Below are positions 5,257 through 10,246 of a stretch of DNA of 10,246 nucleotides, piece by piece (the first letter of the stretch is position 1; every line of letters starts with the position of its first letter). The stretch is from Bacteroidales bacterium Bact_23. Its GTDB lineage: Bacteria; Bacteroidota; Bacteroidia; Bacteroidales; Lentimicrobiaceae. The notes beneath the pieces are model-generated. The model did not search any database. It worked only from the letters and a program-made list of their open reading frames with translations, and was not told where the DNA came from. The position numbers and the translations under genes are program-made. The stretch is taken from contig LUZO01000021.1 of NCBI GenBank assembly GCA_001603685.1, forward strand, positions 1 through 10,246. The letters run 5' to 3'.

Positions 5257-5604
5257 ATGACTGGACTGGAGCCGGTGAGCGATAGAGGTCTGCTCGACGT
5301 GGTGGACCGGATACTCGACAAGGGGATAGTGATCAACGCCGACATATCAGTTTCCGTCGCTGGAACTGAACTTTTGGGAATAAAAATAAGGGCAACACTT
5401 TCTTCTTTTGAGACAGCTGCAAGGTATGGGATGGAGCTTCCTTCAGGAACCAACCTCAACGCCCCCGGATGGATGGAAGCATACCATAAGAAGGCAAAGT
5501 GTCCTGAGTGTGAAAATCGAGTAAGCGAAGAAAGACTGATCAACGATGGCTGTCCCATATGCGGCTGGACACGGAATAAAAATAAGATAATTGAGGGACG
5601 TTAA
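5257..5604 (+). CDS. gvpJ: GvpJ-like minor shell protein with C-terminal zinc ribbon
   Basis: The first 60 of 115 residues have the GvpA fold: GLLDVVDRILDKGIVINADISVSVAGTELLGIKIRATLSSFETAARYGME. The INADIS(V)SVAG signature is typical of GvpJ/GvpM paralogues, which are thought to start shell growth at the vesicle tips. After a short linker comes C82-x2-C85-x13-C99-x2-C102 (CPEC and CPICGW), a rubredoxin-like zinc ribbon that is not part of the family as I know it. The start at ATG 5257 has SD GAGG (5247-5250). The stop (5602-5604) lies just before the SD of the Hsp20-type gvpH. The zinc ribbon might mediate binding to a partner or dimerisation. Confidence 0.92.
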   Translation: MTGLEPVSDRGLLDVVDRILDKGIVINADISVSVAGTELLGIKIRATLSSFETAARYGMELPSGTNLNAPGWMEAYHKKAKCPECENRVSEERLINDGCPICGWTRNKNKIIEGR

Positions 5605-5638
5605 ATGCTTCGGCGTTATAAAGGGGCAGGTGAAAGAC

Positions 5639-6250
5639 GTGAGTGAAGATACCGGAAATAGAGATGAAACGGAACTTAGGAAGGAATACGAAGAGCGGGT
5701 TAAGAGGCTCGAAAAGAAGATCGAGGATATCGAAGCAAGAAATGGGGGGAGCGTTGTGGGCGATATAGTAGGTCAGCTTCTCCCAGGCCTGGGAGGGGTT
5801 ATAAAGACCCTGGAAAAGACCTCGCCGGAGTTTCGCAAGAAGATTGAAGAGACCGATGCAGAGATAAAGCACAGGATAGACATGGGATGGAGCAGCCGTC
5901 CTGTCGTCGAGTACAACATATCCACAAGGCCCCTGGGAGGCGGGACGAGAAGGGGCCGACCTCCGAGCAAGCCAAGAGAGATATCGGTGAAGATGCCTGA
6001 GGACGTTCCGACGAAGGCGCCCATCGTCGATGTCTTTGAAAAGGGTGATCAGATCTTCGTCCTCGTCGTCCTCCCCGAGCTGGAAGAGAGCACGATAGAG
6101 ACGAAGCTTGCCGGAAATGTCCTGGAGATATCCGATGGAAATAGGTGCAAAAGGGTCGAGCTGCCTGAGAGCGCGAAATCGATCGTCGACAGGTCGTATA
6201 AGCACGGAGTCCTTCAGATAATCATCGAAAAAGAGGATAATGGCTCTTGA
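5639..6250 (+). CDS. gvpH: GvpH, Hsp20-like gas vesicle chaperone
   Basis: The 203-residue product has an N-terminal coiled coil (ELRKEYEERVKRLEKKIEDIEA, about residues 10-32), then SVVGDIVGQLLPGLGGVIKTLEK, and a linker around VVEYNISTRPLGGGTRRGRP. About residues 125-200 form an alpha-crystallin/Hsp20-like domain: APIVDVFEKGDQIFVLVVLPELEESTIETKLAGNVLEISDG, ending HGVLQIIIEKE. The GVLxIxIxK ending is the usual Hsp20 strand. Haloarchaeal GvpH is a small-heat-shock-like accessory protein that keeps partners soluble. GTG 5639 is chosen because SD AGGTGA (5628-5633) lies 5 nt upstream; TTG 5591 would overlap gvpJ. Its position after gvpJ rather than after gvpG is unusual. The end overlaps gvpK by 11 nt. 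Confidence 0.88.
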   Translation: MSEDTGNRDETELRKEYEERVKRLEKKIEDIEARNGGSVVGDIVGQLLPGLGGVIKTLEKTSPEFRKKIEETDAEIKHRIDMGWSSRPVVEYNISTRPLGGGTRRGRPPSKPREISVKMPEDVPTKAPIVDVFEKGDQIFVLVVLPELEESTIETKLAGNVLEISDGNRCKRVELPESAKSIVDRSYKHGVLQIIIEKEDNGS

Positions 6251-6557
6251 AGTGGACGAAAAAAACCTCAAACAGGGTCTGCTCGGGCTCGTCGTCGCCT
6301 TGGTCGAGATAATCCAGGATCTGGTCGAGAGACAGGCGATCAGAAGGATCGAGGGGGGCAGGCTCGATGAAGATGAGATAGAACGACTGGGAAAGGCCCT
6401 CATCGATCTCGACGAGGCGATAGAAAAGATAAAGCAGGACAACGACCTCGAAGATGTCGTCAACTCCGTTATTGTCAGCCTCGACGATGTGGCGGAGGAT
6501 CTGCTGAATAAATTCTTGAATCCCGAATCTTGGGCTGAAGAGGTTGATGAGACGTGA
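6240..6557 (+). CDS. gvpK: Gas vesicle protein GvpK
   Basis: A small helical protein of 105 residues with clear GvpK features: LKQGLLGLVVALVEIIQDLVERQAIRRIEGGRLDEDEIERLGKALIDLDEAIEKI. The RQA.RR.E.G.L...E.ERLG.AL segment is diagnostic of the family. GvpK is part of the core accessory set; its exact role in assembly is not settled. ATG 6240 overlaps the gvpH end by 11 nt, with GAGG at 6233-6236. The end overlaps the gvpL start by 4 nt (GTGA), which implies translational coupling. Confidence 0.96.
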   Translation: MALEVDEKNLKQGLLGLVVALVEIIQDLVERQAIRRIEGGRLDEDEIERLGKALIDLDEAIEKIKQDNDLEDVVNSVIVSLDDVAEDLLNKFLNPESWAEEVDET

Positions 6558-7342
6558 ACGAAGCCGTGAAAGAGGGCAGGTATATTTACTCTGTCGTCAG
6601 CTCCGCCGTCGAGTCGGAGCTCGGGGATGTGGGGATCGAGGAGAGCCGGGTTTACCTCGTCCCCTCCGGGGAGATCGCGGCCGTCGTCCATTCCTGCGTT
6701 GCTGAGCCTTACGTCACCAAAGACGAAGAGAAGGCCAAAGAATGGGTTCTGGAGCATAGCTATGTAATAGACCTGGCGACAGACAGGTTCGGCACCGTAA
6801 TTCCCTTCTCATTTGACGTCATATTCATAGGCGACGACGATTCCGTCAGATTCTGGCTAGAAGAAAACTACGACCTTTTGAAAGAAGAGCTTGAAAAGGT
6901 CAGGGGCAGATCGGAGTACACCGTTCAGATCTTCTGTGACGAGGACCTAATCAAAGAGAAGATCGTAACGTGCGATCCCGAATTACTGAAGCTGAGGGAT
7001 GACATCGAGAAGATGCCAAAAGGAACGGCGTACATCTACCAGAAGAAGCTCGGTCTGAAGGTCAAGGAGGAGCTTATAAAGGAGATGACCAGGCTCGCCG
7101 GAGAGTTTGGTGTTTATATTGAAGAACTCGTCGATGAAATAAAGATCGAAAAGAAGGTATCTTGGGTTCCGGATAAATACAAAGGAATGATGATGATCGC
7201 AGCCTTTTCGTGTCTGGTGAGCGATGGAAACGTCGATGCCCTCGGCAACCTCCTTGACGGGATCGATAAGAGGGAGGGATTTTCTGTACGGTTCTCCGGA
7301 CCGTGGGCGCCCTTCAGCTTCGTCCAGCTAAAGGGGACGTGA
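6554..7342 (+). CDS. gvpL: Gas vesicle protein GvpL (GvpF/GvpL family)
   Basis: This is the second GvpF/L family member, 262 aa. It shows the N-terminal GRYIYSVVSSAVESELGDVGIEE strand-helix region, the middle VLEHSYVIDLATDRFGTVIPFSFDVIF, a charged helical segment (about residues 110-205), and the C-terminal FSGPWAPFSFVQLKG. In haloarchaea GvpL interacts with most other accessory proteins and is a hub of the nucleation complex. It starts with GTG 6554, overlapping the gvpK stop by 4 nt, with GAGGTTGAT upstream. It differs from GvpF of this cluster over most of its length but keeps the SGPW.P..FV ending. Confidence 0.94.
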   Translation: MNEAVKEGRYIYSVVSSAVESELGDVGIEESRVYLVPSGEIAAVVHSCVAEPYVTKDEEKAKEWVLEHSYVIDLATDRFGTVIPFSFDVIFIGDDDSVRFWLEENYDLLKEELEKVRGRSEYTVQIFCDEDLIKEKIVTCDPELLKLRDDIEKMPKGTAYIYQKKLGLKVKEELIKEMTRLAGEFGVYIEELVDEIKIEKKVSWVPDKYKGMMMIAAFSCLVSDGNVDALGNLLDGIDKREGFSVRFSGPWAPFSFVQLKGT

Positions 7343-7344
7343 AG

Positions 7345-7917
7345 ATGAAACCCGAAAGGGACTACGGCCTTGTCGACATCCTGGACAGGCTTCTTAATAA
7401 AGGCGTAATACTTAATGCAGATTTGATAATAACAGTCGCAGGAGTTCCTCTTATAGGCCTGAGTCTCAAGGCGGCTCTGGCGAGCATAGAGACGATGCTC
7501 GACTATGGGATGTTGGAGGCTTGGGACCGGGAGACGAGGAATTGGTATAAAAACCAGCTAATGGAGAGGCGTCCGAGCCTAGCTGAAGATGAAGTGATAT
7601 TATATAAAACATTTGGATATATATGGTACAACGAGGGTCTGATATCGAGCTGGAGGCCGGGATTCTGGTATGTAACGAACGAGAGAATCTTCTTGTGGAG
7701 ACGGGAGCCCGATGAGGACCTCTTTGAGACATACCTGGATAGGATCGCTTCCGTTAAAACCGGAACTGAGATCGAATTCGGCAAAGATAGAGAAGAGCTG
7801 AACCTGGAAGTTGATGGATGGATCGCCCGCATCCGCTCTTCAGACGTCTTAGCATTTGAAGACGCCATCAGAAAAGCCCTTTTCAATCCCAGGTATCAGA
7901 CAGAGCCAGAGTTGTGA
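7345..7917 (+). CDS. gvpM: GvpM-like GvpA-fold protein fused to a PH/GRAM-like domain
   Basis: Residues 7-56 of 190 have the GvpA/J/M fold: GLVDILDRLLNKGVILNADLIITVAGVPLIGLSLKAALASIETMLDYGM. By order after gvpL this is the gvpM position. GvpM is a hydrophobic minor paralogue needed for early vesicle formation and is normally only about 80 aa. Here residues about 75-180 add a second domain, EDEVILYKTFGYIWYNEGL, then RPGFWYVTNERIFLWRREP, then DRIASV, ending in a helix (DVLAFEDAIRKALF). This strand pattern with YVTNERI resembles bacterial/archaeal PH-like or GRAM domains. ATG 7345 lies 3 nt after the gvpL stop, with GGGG (7333-7336) as a weak SD. This is the last gene of the operon. Confidence 0.9.
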   Translation: MKPERDYGLVDILDRLLNKGVILNADLIITVAGVPLIGLSLKAALASIETMLDYGMLEAWDRETRNWYKNQLMERRPSLAEDEVILYKTFGYIWYNEGLISSWRPGFWYVTNERIFLWRREPDEDLFETYLDRIASVKTGTEIEFGKDREELNLEVDGWIARIRSSDVLAFEDAIRKALFNPRYQTEPEL

Positions 7918-7932
7918 AATTGGGGGTAAATC

Positions 7933-7956
7933 CTGACGACGCGGCCAGGGCGTCAG
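7933..7956. terminator. Possible hairpin between convergent gvpM and the next gene
   Basis: CTGACG (7933-7938) pairs with CGTCAG (7951-7956), or alternatively GACGC (7938-7942) with GCGTC (7950-7954). It lies in the 35-nt gap between two convergent genes and overlaps the end of the minus-strand gene. No T-run follows on the + strand. It could help stop read-through in both directions, but support is weak. Confidence 0.3.
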
Positions 7957-8537
7957 CCCAGCCCCTTGACCTCGATGTCTTGTGGCAGTTTAGATGCCAC
8001 GTCGTGAGCAGCGCCGATGAACAGAACCCCCGTTTCGCCGTCTTTTAAGGTCGAATCCACCGCCCTGGCGATGAATTCGTCCCGGTCATGGAGTAGCTTC
8101 TCTTTTATCTGCTCATACTGGAGCTCTGCCTCCATCTTCTCTTTTTCCGTCGTCGCGTCTGCAAATCGCTTGATATGCTCGTATTCCTTCAGGAGCATCT
8201 TCGGATTTTCTGTCGCCTCCAGGGAAGCGCCCCCCTCGATCAGCCTTCTGACGATCTGATAGTTGCGACTTCCCTTATCCGCGACTTCCCTCACGATCCT
8301 TCCTCCAAGCTCCCCACCGCACGGCATTCCATCCTGATAGACTCTGACTTTGCTGTAGTTCAAGTCAAGTGCGTCTATCGCCCCTTCAACCTCATTCCAG
8401 AAATTATCGATCCTTCTTTGATTCTCTTCCCACCTATCTCTTCCTATTTTCGCCATGCTATCTATTTCCAGCCCTTCTTTTGCAGACCCCATATCTATAG
8501 AGCTGTGAACGATCGGTATGATGATAAGGTCCCTCAT
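7953..8537 (-). CDS. Conserved-looking hypothetical protein with GAAH motif
   Basis: A 194-residue soluble protein with no membrane segment or signal peptide. The N-terminal strand LIIIPIVHSSIDMGS and the C-terminal strand GVLFIGAAHDVASKLPQDIEV form a pair with conserved-looking histidines (H11 and the GAAHD histidine), suggestive of an enzyme active site. The middle is helical and charged (TTEKEKMEAELQYEQIKEKLLHDRDEF). The GxxH end recalls the ChaN/EreA-like or TraB-like folds, but I cannot assign it to either. ATG at 8535-8537 has an SD on the minus strand (GAGGCGATCC, complement of 8541-8550). It converges on the gvp operon and appears unrelated to it. Confidence 0.85.
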   Translation of the reverse strand: MRDLIIIPIVHSSIDMGSAKEGLEIDSMAKIGRDRWEENQRRIDNFWNEVEGAIDALDLNYSKVRVYQDGMPCGGELGGRIVREVADKGSRNYQIVRRLIEGGASLEATENPKMLLKEYEHIKRFADATTEKEKMEAELQYEQIKEKLLHDRDEFIARAVDSTLKDGETGVLFIGAAHDVASKLPQDIEVKGLG

Positions 8538-8583
8538 ACTGGATCGCCTCTGACCACTTCTTTGACATGTATTGCCTGAACGA

Positions 8584-8591
8584 TTATAAAA
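8584..8591 (-). promoter_or_regulatory. TATA box for the minus-strand hypothetical gene
   Basis: On the minus strand the sequence reads TTTTATAA about 47 nt before the start codon at 8537, which would place transcription start near 8562 with a leader of about 25 nt. The rest of the intergenic stretch 8538-8845 is AT-rich. Apart from this TATA and the divergent one at 8801-8808, I see no gene or clear structure in it. Confidence 0.5.
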
Positions 8592-8800
8592 CTTACTCGG
8601 AAGGCTTATTTGTTATTCATATTTTTTATAATAAAGATTCACTCGGCTAAGATATATAGCAATCATTGATATGATCTGATTTATTGCTACCCACATGGGG
8701 CAATCTTCGCCGATTTACTGCGGCCCCTTTATCAAGACCACGTGGATGGAATTTAATTAGAAATTTTGTCTCCCTGATATATTTCATAATCATCAAAACG

Positions 8801-8808
8801 CTTATATA
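8801..8808 (+). promoter_or_regulatory. TATA box for the TPR protein gene
   Basis: CTTATATA with an upstream A-rich BRE-like CAAAACG (8794-8800) is a good archaeal promoter match. It lies 37-44 nt before ATG 8846, so transcription would start around 8830 with a short leader that still includes the SD at 8837-8843. Confidence 0.65.
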
Positions 8809-8845
8809 GGCTATCAGTATAGCTTTCGGTAAGAAAGGGTGATTC

Positions 8846-9298
8846 ATGACAGTAGATCCTCAATACCACCCAATAAGGGGCGATGGCGAGTCTATAAACA
8901 ACGCTTCCCGCCTCCTTTCCGCCAGAGGTCTTGAAGGCGCTATGATGATAGTGGAATGGGAGATCGAAAAAGAGCCGGAAAGCTGGGAAGCATGGAGCGC
9001 CAAGGCCGATATCCTATACCTTCAGAAGAGGTACAACGAATCCCTGGAATGCTGTGAAAGGTCGATAGCTCTTAATTCAGAGAACGGTTTGATCTGGAAC
9101 ACCAAGGGAAACGTCTATTACATGCTCGGAAGATACGACGACGCTATAGCCTGCTACAATAAGGCGATCGAAATCGAGCCCCTCCTCGCAAGAGCCTGGT
9201 ACAACAAAAAGCTAGCCCTCGAGATCCAGCTCAAAAGGACAGCATCTGGAATATCTTATGAGAACGTTAGGGAAAGAAATATTAAGACCATTCGCTGA
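8846..9298 (+). CDS. Tetratricopeptide repeat (TPR) protein
   Basis: A 150-residue soluble helical protein. Two clear TPR units are visible: SWEAWSAKADILYLQKRYNESLECCERSIALNSE (about residues 46-79) and NGLIWNTKGNVYYMLGRYDDAIACYNKAIEIEPL (about 80-113). Each has the W..KG/A..Y..RY..A/S...Y.KAI...P pattern. A diverged unit precedes them (ASRLLSARGLEGAMMIVEWEIEKEPE) and the start of another follows (ARAWYNKKLALEIQL). TPRs act as protein-protein interaction scaffolds; the partner is unknown. ATG 8846 follows SD GGGTGAT (8837-8843), and the gene has its own TATA box at 8801. Small TPR proteins of this sort are very common in methanogens. Confidence 0.93.
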   Translation: MTVDPQYHPIRGDGESINNASRLLSARGLEGAMMIVEWEIEKEPESWEAWSAKADILYLQKRYNESLECCERSIALNSENGLIWNTKGNVYYMLGRYDDAIACYNKAIEIEPLLARAWYNKKLALEIQLKRTASGISYENVRERNIKTIR

Positions 9299-9329
9299 CC
9301 TCATTGGCGCGGCGAACTCTGCATAATCT

Positions 9330-9338
9330 CTATATATC
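9330..9338 (+). promoter_or_regulatory. TATA box for the 83-aa hypothetical gene
   Basis: CTATATATC lies 32-40 nt before ATG 9370 in the 71-nt gap after the TPR gene. This spacing would put the transcription start about 10 nt before the start codon. It suggests that the small gene is transcribed separately from the TPR gene. Confidence 0.5.
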
Positions 9339-9369
9339 TATGAGAAGATGCGTCTTATGAGAGATACAA

Positions 9370-9621
9370 ATGATACGTGAGATGATAAGCACTTCAGATC
9401 TGATAGGGCTGGTCCAGGAGAGCAATACGATCGTAATGGAGATCGCCGACATCCCCTATAAGGGTTCTTGCATCATTTTCGTCCAAGGAGGCGAGTGGGT
9501 GAAGGCCGAGCGGTGCGACGACGTCGAAGATGATTATTGGGTTATCCAAAGGTGGCCGTTGTACCCGAAGTGTGAAGGCCCGATAGAGAAAGATGTCGTC
9601 ATAAGATGGCTGAAGAGATGA
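9370..9621 (+). CDS. Hypothetical 83-aa protein
   Basis: The family is not recognised. The product is soluble and acidic, with a strand-rich core (NTIVMEIADIPYKGSCIIFVQGGEWVKAERC) and aromatic-rich YWVIQRWPLYPKCEG, ending in EKDVVIRWLKR. Two cysteines (C44, C54 region) and one near residue 70 do not form a metal-binding motif. ATG 9370 is used; ATG 9382 is an alternative, and neither has a strong SD, which fits a short-leader transcript from the TATA box at 9330. The codon use and the upstream promoter argue for a real gene. It converges on ribK, with 16 nt between the two stops. Confidence 0.7.
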   Translation: MIREMISTSDLIGLVQESNTIVMEIADIPYKGSCIIFVQGGEWVKAERCDDVEDDYWVIQRWPLYPKCEGPIEKDVVIRWLKR

Positions 9622-9628
9622 GCTCTTC
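9612..9628. terminator. Short inverted repeat between convergent genes
   Basis: GAAGAG (9612-9617) and CTCTTC (9623-9628) with a 5-nt loop span the stop codon of the 83-aa gene, just before the ribK stop. It is a candidate bidirectional terminator but has only 6 bp and no clear T-run. Confidence 0.3.
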
Positions 9629-9637
9629 TCATTCAGC

Positions 9638-10096
9638 TTATATTGATTTCCCATCCTCCCTTCCAGCTCTCCAGGTTGAGCGATCCTCTGCTGATGGAAG
9701 AAGCGTAACTTCACCACCCTTAATACTTCTCAGGACCACCTCCACCTCGTCACCGTCCGACAGGCCGAGGGCCTCCCGAAAGTTGACGGGCGCGACGAGC
9801 TCCAGAAGGGTCGCAGAGTAGCTCGTCCGCTCGGGCCGGACGATGGCGCCCCTTATCCCGCCGATCCTGACGGGGCGGCAGATGCAGGCGCCGAAGGTCC
9901 TTCCCTCGTCGAGAAATCCATCGATCCTGATCGAACCGACGGGGTCGAGGAAGAAGGGCTCGTCGAGCTTCAGGTTCAGGGTCCCGGGGATCGGGTCGAG
10001 GCCGAGCCTCTCGGAGAACTGCCTCCGGTAACCCTCCCGAGAGATGTAGTACCGACCCACCCCCAGGCCGGAGGCGACCTTCCCCCGGAGCCTCAT
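9638..10096 (-). CDS. ribK: CTP-dependent riboflavin kinase (archaeal RibK)
   Basis: This enzyme transfers phosphate from CTP to riboflavin to make FMN, and it is the archaeal replacement for the bacterial RibF kinase. The 152-residue product has the family motifs in order: RGKVASGLGVGRYYISREGYRRQFSERLGLDPIPGTLNLKLD (residues 4-45, including the glycine-rich start and PGTLN), the middle FGACICRPVRIGGIRGAIVRPERTSY (about 68-93), and the C-terminal LELVAPVNFREALGLSDGDEVEVVL. This fits the cradle-loop barrel fold of the Methanocaldococcus enzyme. The length matches the stand-alone form without the N-terminal winged-helix domain found in some archaea. The start is ATG at 10094-10096; no strong SD is seen. 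The gene is not linked to gas vesicles and is a good marker of archaeal origin. Confidence 0.95.
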   Translation of the reverse strand: MRLRGKVASGLGVGRYYISREGYRRQFSERLGLDPIPGTLNLKLDEPFFLDPVGSIRIDGFLDEGRTFGACICRPVRIGGIRGAIVRPERTSYSATLLELVAPVNFREALGLSDGDEVEVVLRSIKGGEVTLLPSAEDRSTWRAGREDGKSI

Positions 10097-10167
10097 CCCC
10101 TGGCCCTCGTCATTGACCGAAGAAAACCCCTCCTAGTGCTTGAAACGAGGAGAGGATCGTCTAGGGA

Positions 10168-10177
10168 TTTATATAAC
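10168..10177 (-). promoter_or_regulatory. TATA box upstream of ribK
   Basis: On the minus strand the sequence reads GTTATATAAA. It would start transcription near 10147 and give a leader of about 50 nt before the ribK ATG. The element is close to palindromic (TTTATATAA), so it could also serve a + strand gene beyond the window edge. The other bases in 10097-10246 are GC-rich and show no complete gene. Confidence 0.5.
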
Positions 10178-10212
10178 GGTTCTCGCCGCCGGGGGGACGC
10201 CGGGATCGTCGA

Positions 10213-10246
10213 TCAGACGCCTCCGACGAGGCCCCAGAAGAATCCG
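10213..10246 (-). CDS. Possible C-terminal end of a minus-strand gene cut by the window edge
   Basis: One minus-strand frame at the edge reads GFFWGLVGGV and then TGA (10213-10215). It looks like the end of a hydrophobic, perhaps membrane, protein lying upstream of ribK in the same direction. Only ten residues are visible, so the family cannot be named and the frame may be chance. Confidence 0.2.
   Translation of the reverse strand, partial: GFFWGLVGGV

Noticed and set aside
5540..6757. Long minus-strand open frame (405 codons)
   Set aside because: It lies entirely antisense to gvpJ, gvpH, gvpK and gvpL, which have clear family motifs and SDs. The translation is Ser/Arg/Leu-rich, as expected from the reverse of biased codons.
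8017..8579. Plus-strand open frames opposite the GAAH-motif gene
   Set aside because: They are antisense to a gene with a good start, SD and TATA box; the translations are Ser/Phe/Pro-rich and show no domain.
8647..8847. Minus-strand open frame of 66 codons in the intergenic gap
   Set aside because: It overlaps the TATA box and SD of the TPR gene, has no SD of its own, and its composition looks non-coding.

Overview
The window is the left end of an archaeal contig. It carries a nearly complete gas vesicle (gvp) operon on the + strand, followed by four unrelated genes. The source looks like a gas-vesiculate methanogen, possibly Methanothrix/Methanosaeta-like. The archaeal evidence is the halophile-type gvp gene order (A-C-N-O, then F-G-H-I-J-K-L-M), the archaea-only CTP-dependent riboflavin kinase, TATA-box promoters, and strong Shine-Dalgarno (SD) sites of the AGGTGATC type. 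The genus is an inference from gene content and moderate GC and was not tested.

Bases 1-32 match the Nextera read-2 transposase adapter, so genomic sequence starts at about base 33. Bases 33-279 hold a plausible TATA box and a long leader with several nested inverted repeats. Two tandem gvpA copies follow. The first has lost 34 bp and is frameshifted; the second is intact. Next comes a gvpC-like gene with long helical repeats, and then a hairpin plus T-run before gvpN.

After gvpN (AAA+ ATPase) the operon runs on with almost no gaps: an unrecognised 127-aa gene, gvpO, gvpF, gvpG, a short gvpH-like gene, a very basic gvpI-like gene, a gvpJ-like gene with a C-terminal zinc ribbon, gvpH with an Hsp20-like domain, gvpK, gvpL, and a gvpM-like gene with a C-terminal PH/GRAM-like domain. 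GvpA would form the shell and the GvpC-like protein would stiffen its outside. GvpN and GvpO would support enlargement and expression, and F-G-H-I-J-K-L-M would form the nucleation and chaperone complex. The haloarchaeal regulators gvpD and gvpE are absent, so control is probably different here.

From 7918 onward the content changes: a minus-strand conserved hypothetical gene (GAAH motif), a divergent TPR protein gene with its own TATA box, an 83-aa hypothetical gene, and a convergent minus-strand ribK. The last 150 bases hold the ribK promoter and possibly the end of another minus-strand gene.

The points most worth a second look are the damaged gvpA copy next to a contig end, the structured gvpA leader, the possible attenuator between gvpC and gvpN, the domain fusions on the GvpJ and GvpM homologues, the split GvpH-like gene, and the unknown gene between gvpN and gvpO.
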